Shown: positions 63,675-64,000 of the stretch, one piece after another
Numbering within the stretch: position 1 is the stretch's first letter
How the letters are laid out: the number at the start of each line of letters is the position of its first letter
Assembly: GCF_019704555.1 (NCBI RefSeq)
Contig: NZ_AP024745.1
Span: forward strand, 1,248,501 to 1,312,500
Length of the DNA stretch: 64,000 bases
Source: Actinoplanes sp. L3-i22
Lineage (GTDB): Bacteria > Actinomycetota > Actinomycetes > Mycobacteriales > Micromonosporaceae
Reading direction: 5' to 3'
Notes under the pieces: generated by a model
Told to the model about the DNA's origin: nothing
Seen by the model: the letters and a program-made list of their open reading frames with translations, nothing else
Databases searched by the model: none
Translations under genes and position numbers: made by a program

Positions 63675-64000
63675 CGCGGGCTCCGGCGGCGCGCCGCCAG
63701 CAGGAGCAGTCCGGCGGCGGCCACCATCACCGCGAGGCCGCCCCCGATGAGCAGCGGCGCGGTCCGTTCCGGGGCGGTCCCGCCGCCGCCGGTGGCCGGC
63801 CCGCGGCTCGGTTCCACCTTGGGCAGCACGTGCATGCCGGTCTTCGCGGTCTTCCCGTCCGGGCAGTGCAGCGTGACCGGGTAGTCGCCGGGTTTCTGGT
63901 CGGCCGGCACCTTCGCGGTCGCGGTCAGGAAGCCGAACTCCGGCTCGACCGGCACCGAGCCGATCGGCTCGGCGGTGACCGTGGCGGCCTTCAGGTTGTC
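63671..64000 (-). CDS. membrane-anchored surface protein, partial (runs off right edge)
   Basis: Only the C-terminal 109 residues are in the window. They comprise a beta-rich region (VPADQKPGDYPVTLHCPDGKT, one Cys), a disordered stretch with RGPATGGGG, a hydrophobic helix (LLIGGGLAVMVAAAGLLLL) and a basic tail (AARRRSPR), i.e. the topology of sortase substrates, although a clear LPxTG is not present; PATGG is the nearest motif. Stop overlaps the sortase start by 4 bp. Confidence 0.75.
   Translation of the reverse strand, partial: DNLKAATVTAEPIGSVPVEPEFGFLTATAKVPADQKPGDYPVTLHCPDGKTAKTGMHVLPKVEPSRGPATGGGGTAPERTAPLLIGGGLAVMVAAAGLLLLAARRRSPR

Overview
The window is very GC-rich throughout, makes heavy use of GTG starts, and carries families typical of actinomycetes: a HrdB/SigB-type group 2 sigma factor, a LigB-type ATP-dependent DNA ligase, a SURF1 protein, a group II truncated haemoglobin, EttA, an OtsA trehalose synthase, a class F sortase, GAF-ANTAR and SARP-like regulators, and a c-di-AMP (ydaO) riboswitch in front of an NlpC/P60 cell-wall hydrolase. 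This points to a filamentous actinomycete, most likely Micromonosporaceae (Actinoplanes or Micromonospora-like). The genus is an inference. The DNA reads as core or stable chromosome: no transposase, integrase, phage gene, rRNA operon or CRISPR array was seen, and there is one tRNA (Arg, TCT).

Layout. 0-8.5 kb: an MFS transporter converging on a GH13 alpha-glucosidase, an RSH-like HD hydrolase, an MHYT membrane sensor, then a tightly coupled minus-strand group (nucleotidyltransferase, BON protein, metallophosphoesterase, and after a 47 bp gap a GPGG small membrane protein), a membrane-tailed dTMP-kinase-like protein and an SDR. 8.5-16.5 kb: sigma factor, riboswitch-controlled NlpC/P60 protein, small membrane proteins, a CRP-type site followed by a terminator (possible small RNA), a GAF-ANTAR protein, a cluster of DnaA-box-like sequences, and a HEAT-repeat gene lying between an intact monooxygenase (ABM) gene and a broken copy of it. 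16.5-24 kb: DHA2 efflux pump with MarR regulator, methyltransferase, short SARP-like protein, LuxR-type regulator, a long disordered membrane protein and SerA. 24-29.5 kb: a two-component system divergent from a lipoprotein-HlyD-ATPase-permease export module. 29.5-42.6 kb: tRNA, lipase-like hydrolase, an SSB paralogue, cobD-cobQ, M48 and M20 peptidases, an FAD monooxygenase, a small gene with a perfect LexA box over its start codon, ligB, and a SURF1 protein with tandem repeats. 42.7-54 kb: CobB (cobyrinate a,c-diamide synthase) lacking its amidotransferase cysteine and carrying a long low-complexity tail, a DinB-like protein, a bifunctional penicillin-binding protein, cobC-cobT-cysG/cobA, and OtsA. 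54-64 kb: EttA with a thioesterase, YbjN protein, beta-propeller secreted protein, GlbO, MFS transporter, MscS channel, HNH nuclease, and a class F sortase beside a partial membrane-anchored surface protein that runs off the right edge.

Together, the cobalamin genes are spread over about 20 kb in three groups (cobD-cobQ; cobB; cobC-cobT-cysG/cobA), with no cobU, cobS or B12 riboswitch visible. Several groups are translationally coupled through 4-bp stop/start overlaps: the nucleotidyltransferase group, histidine kinase/regulator, lipoprotein-HlyD-ATPase, MarR/DHA2, cobT/cysG, thioesterase/hypothetical, and sortase/partner. The observations I rate most worth a second look are the SOS-box leaderless gene beside ligB, the CobB cysteine loss, the ABM repeats flanking the HEAT gene, the nucleotidyltransferase-BON-phosphoesterase operon, and the CRP-site/terminator transcript candidate.
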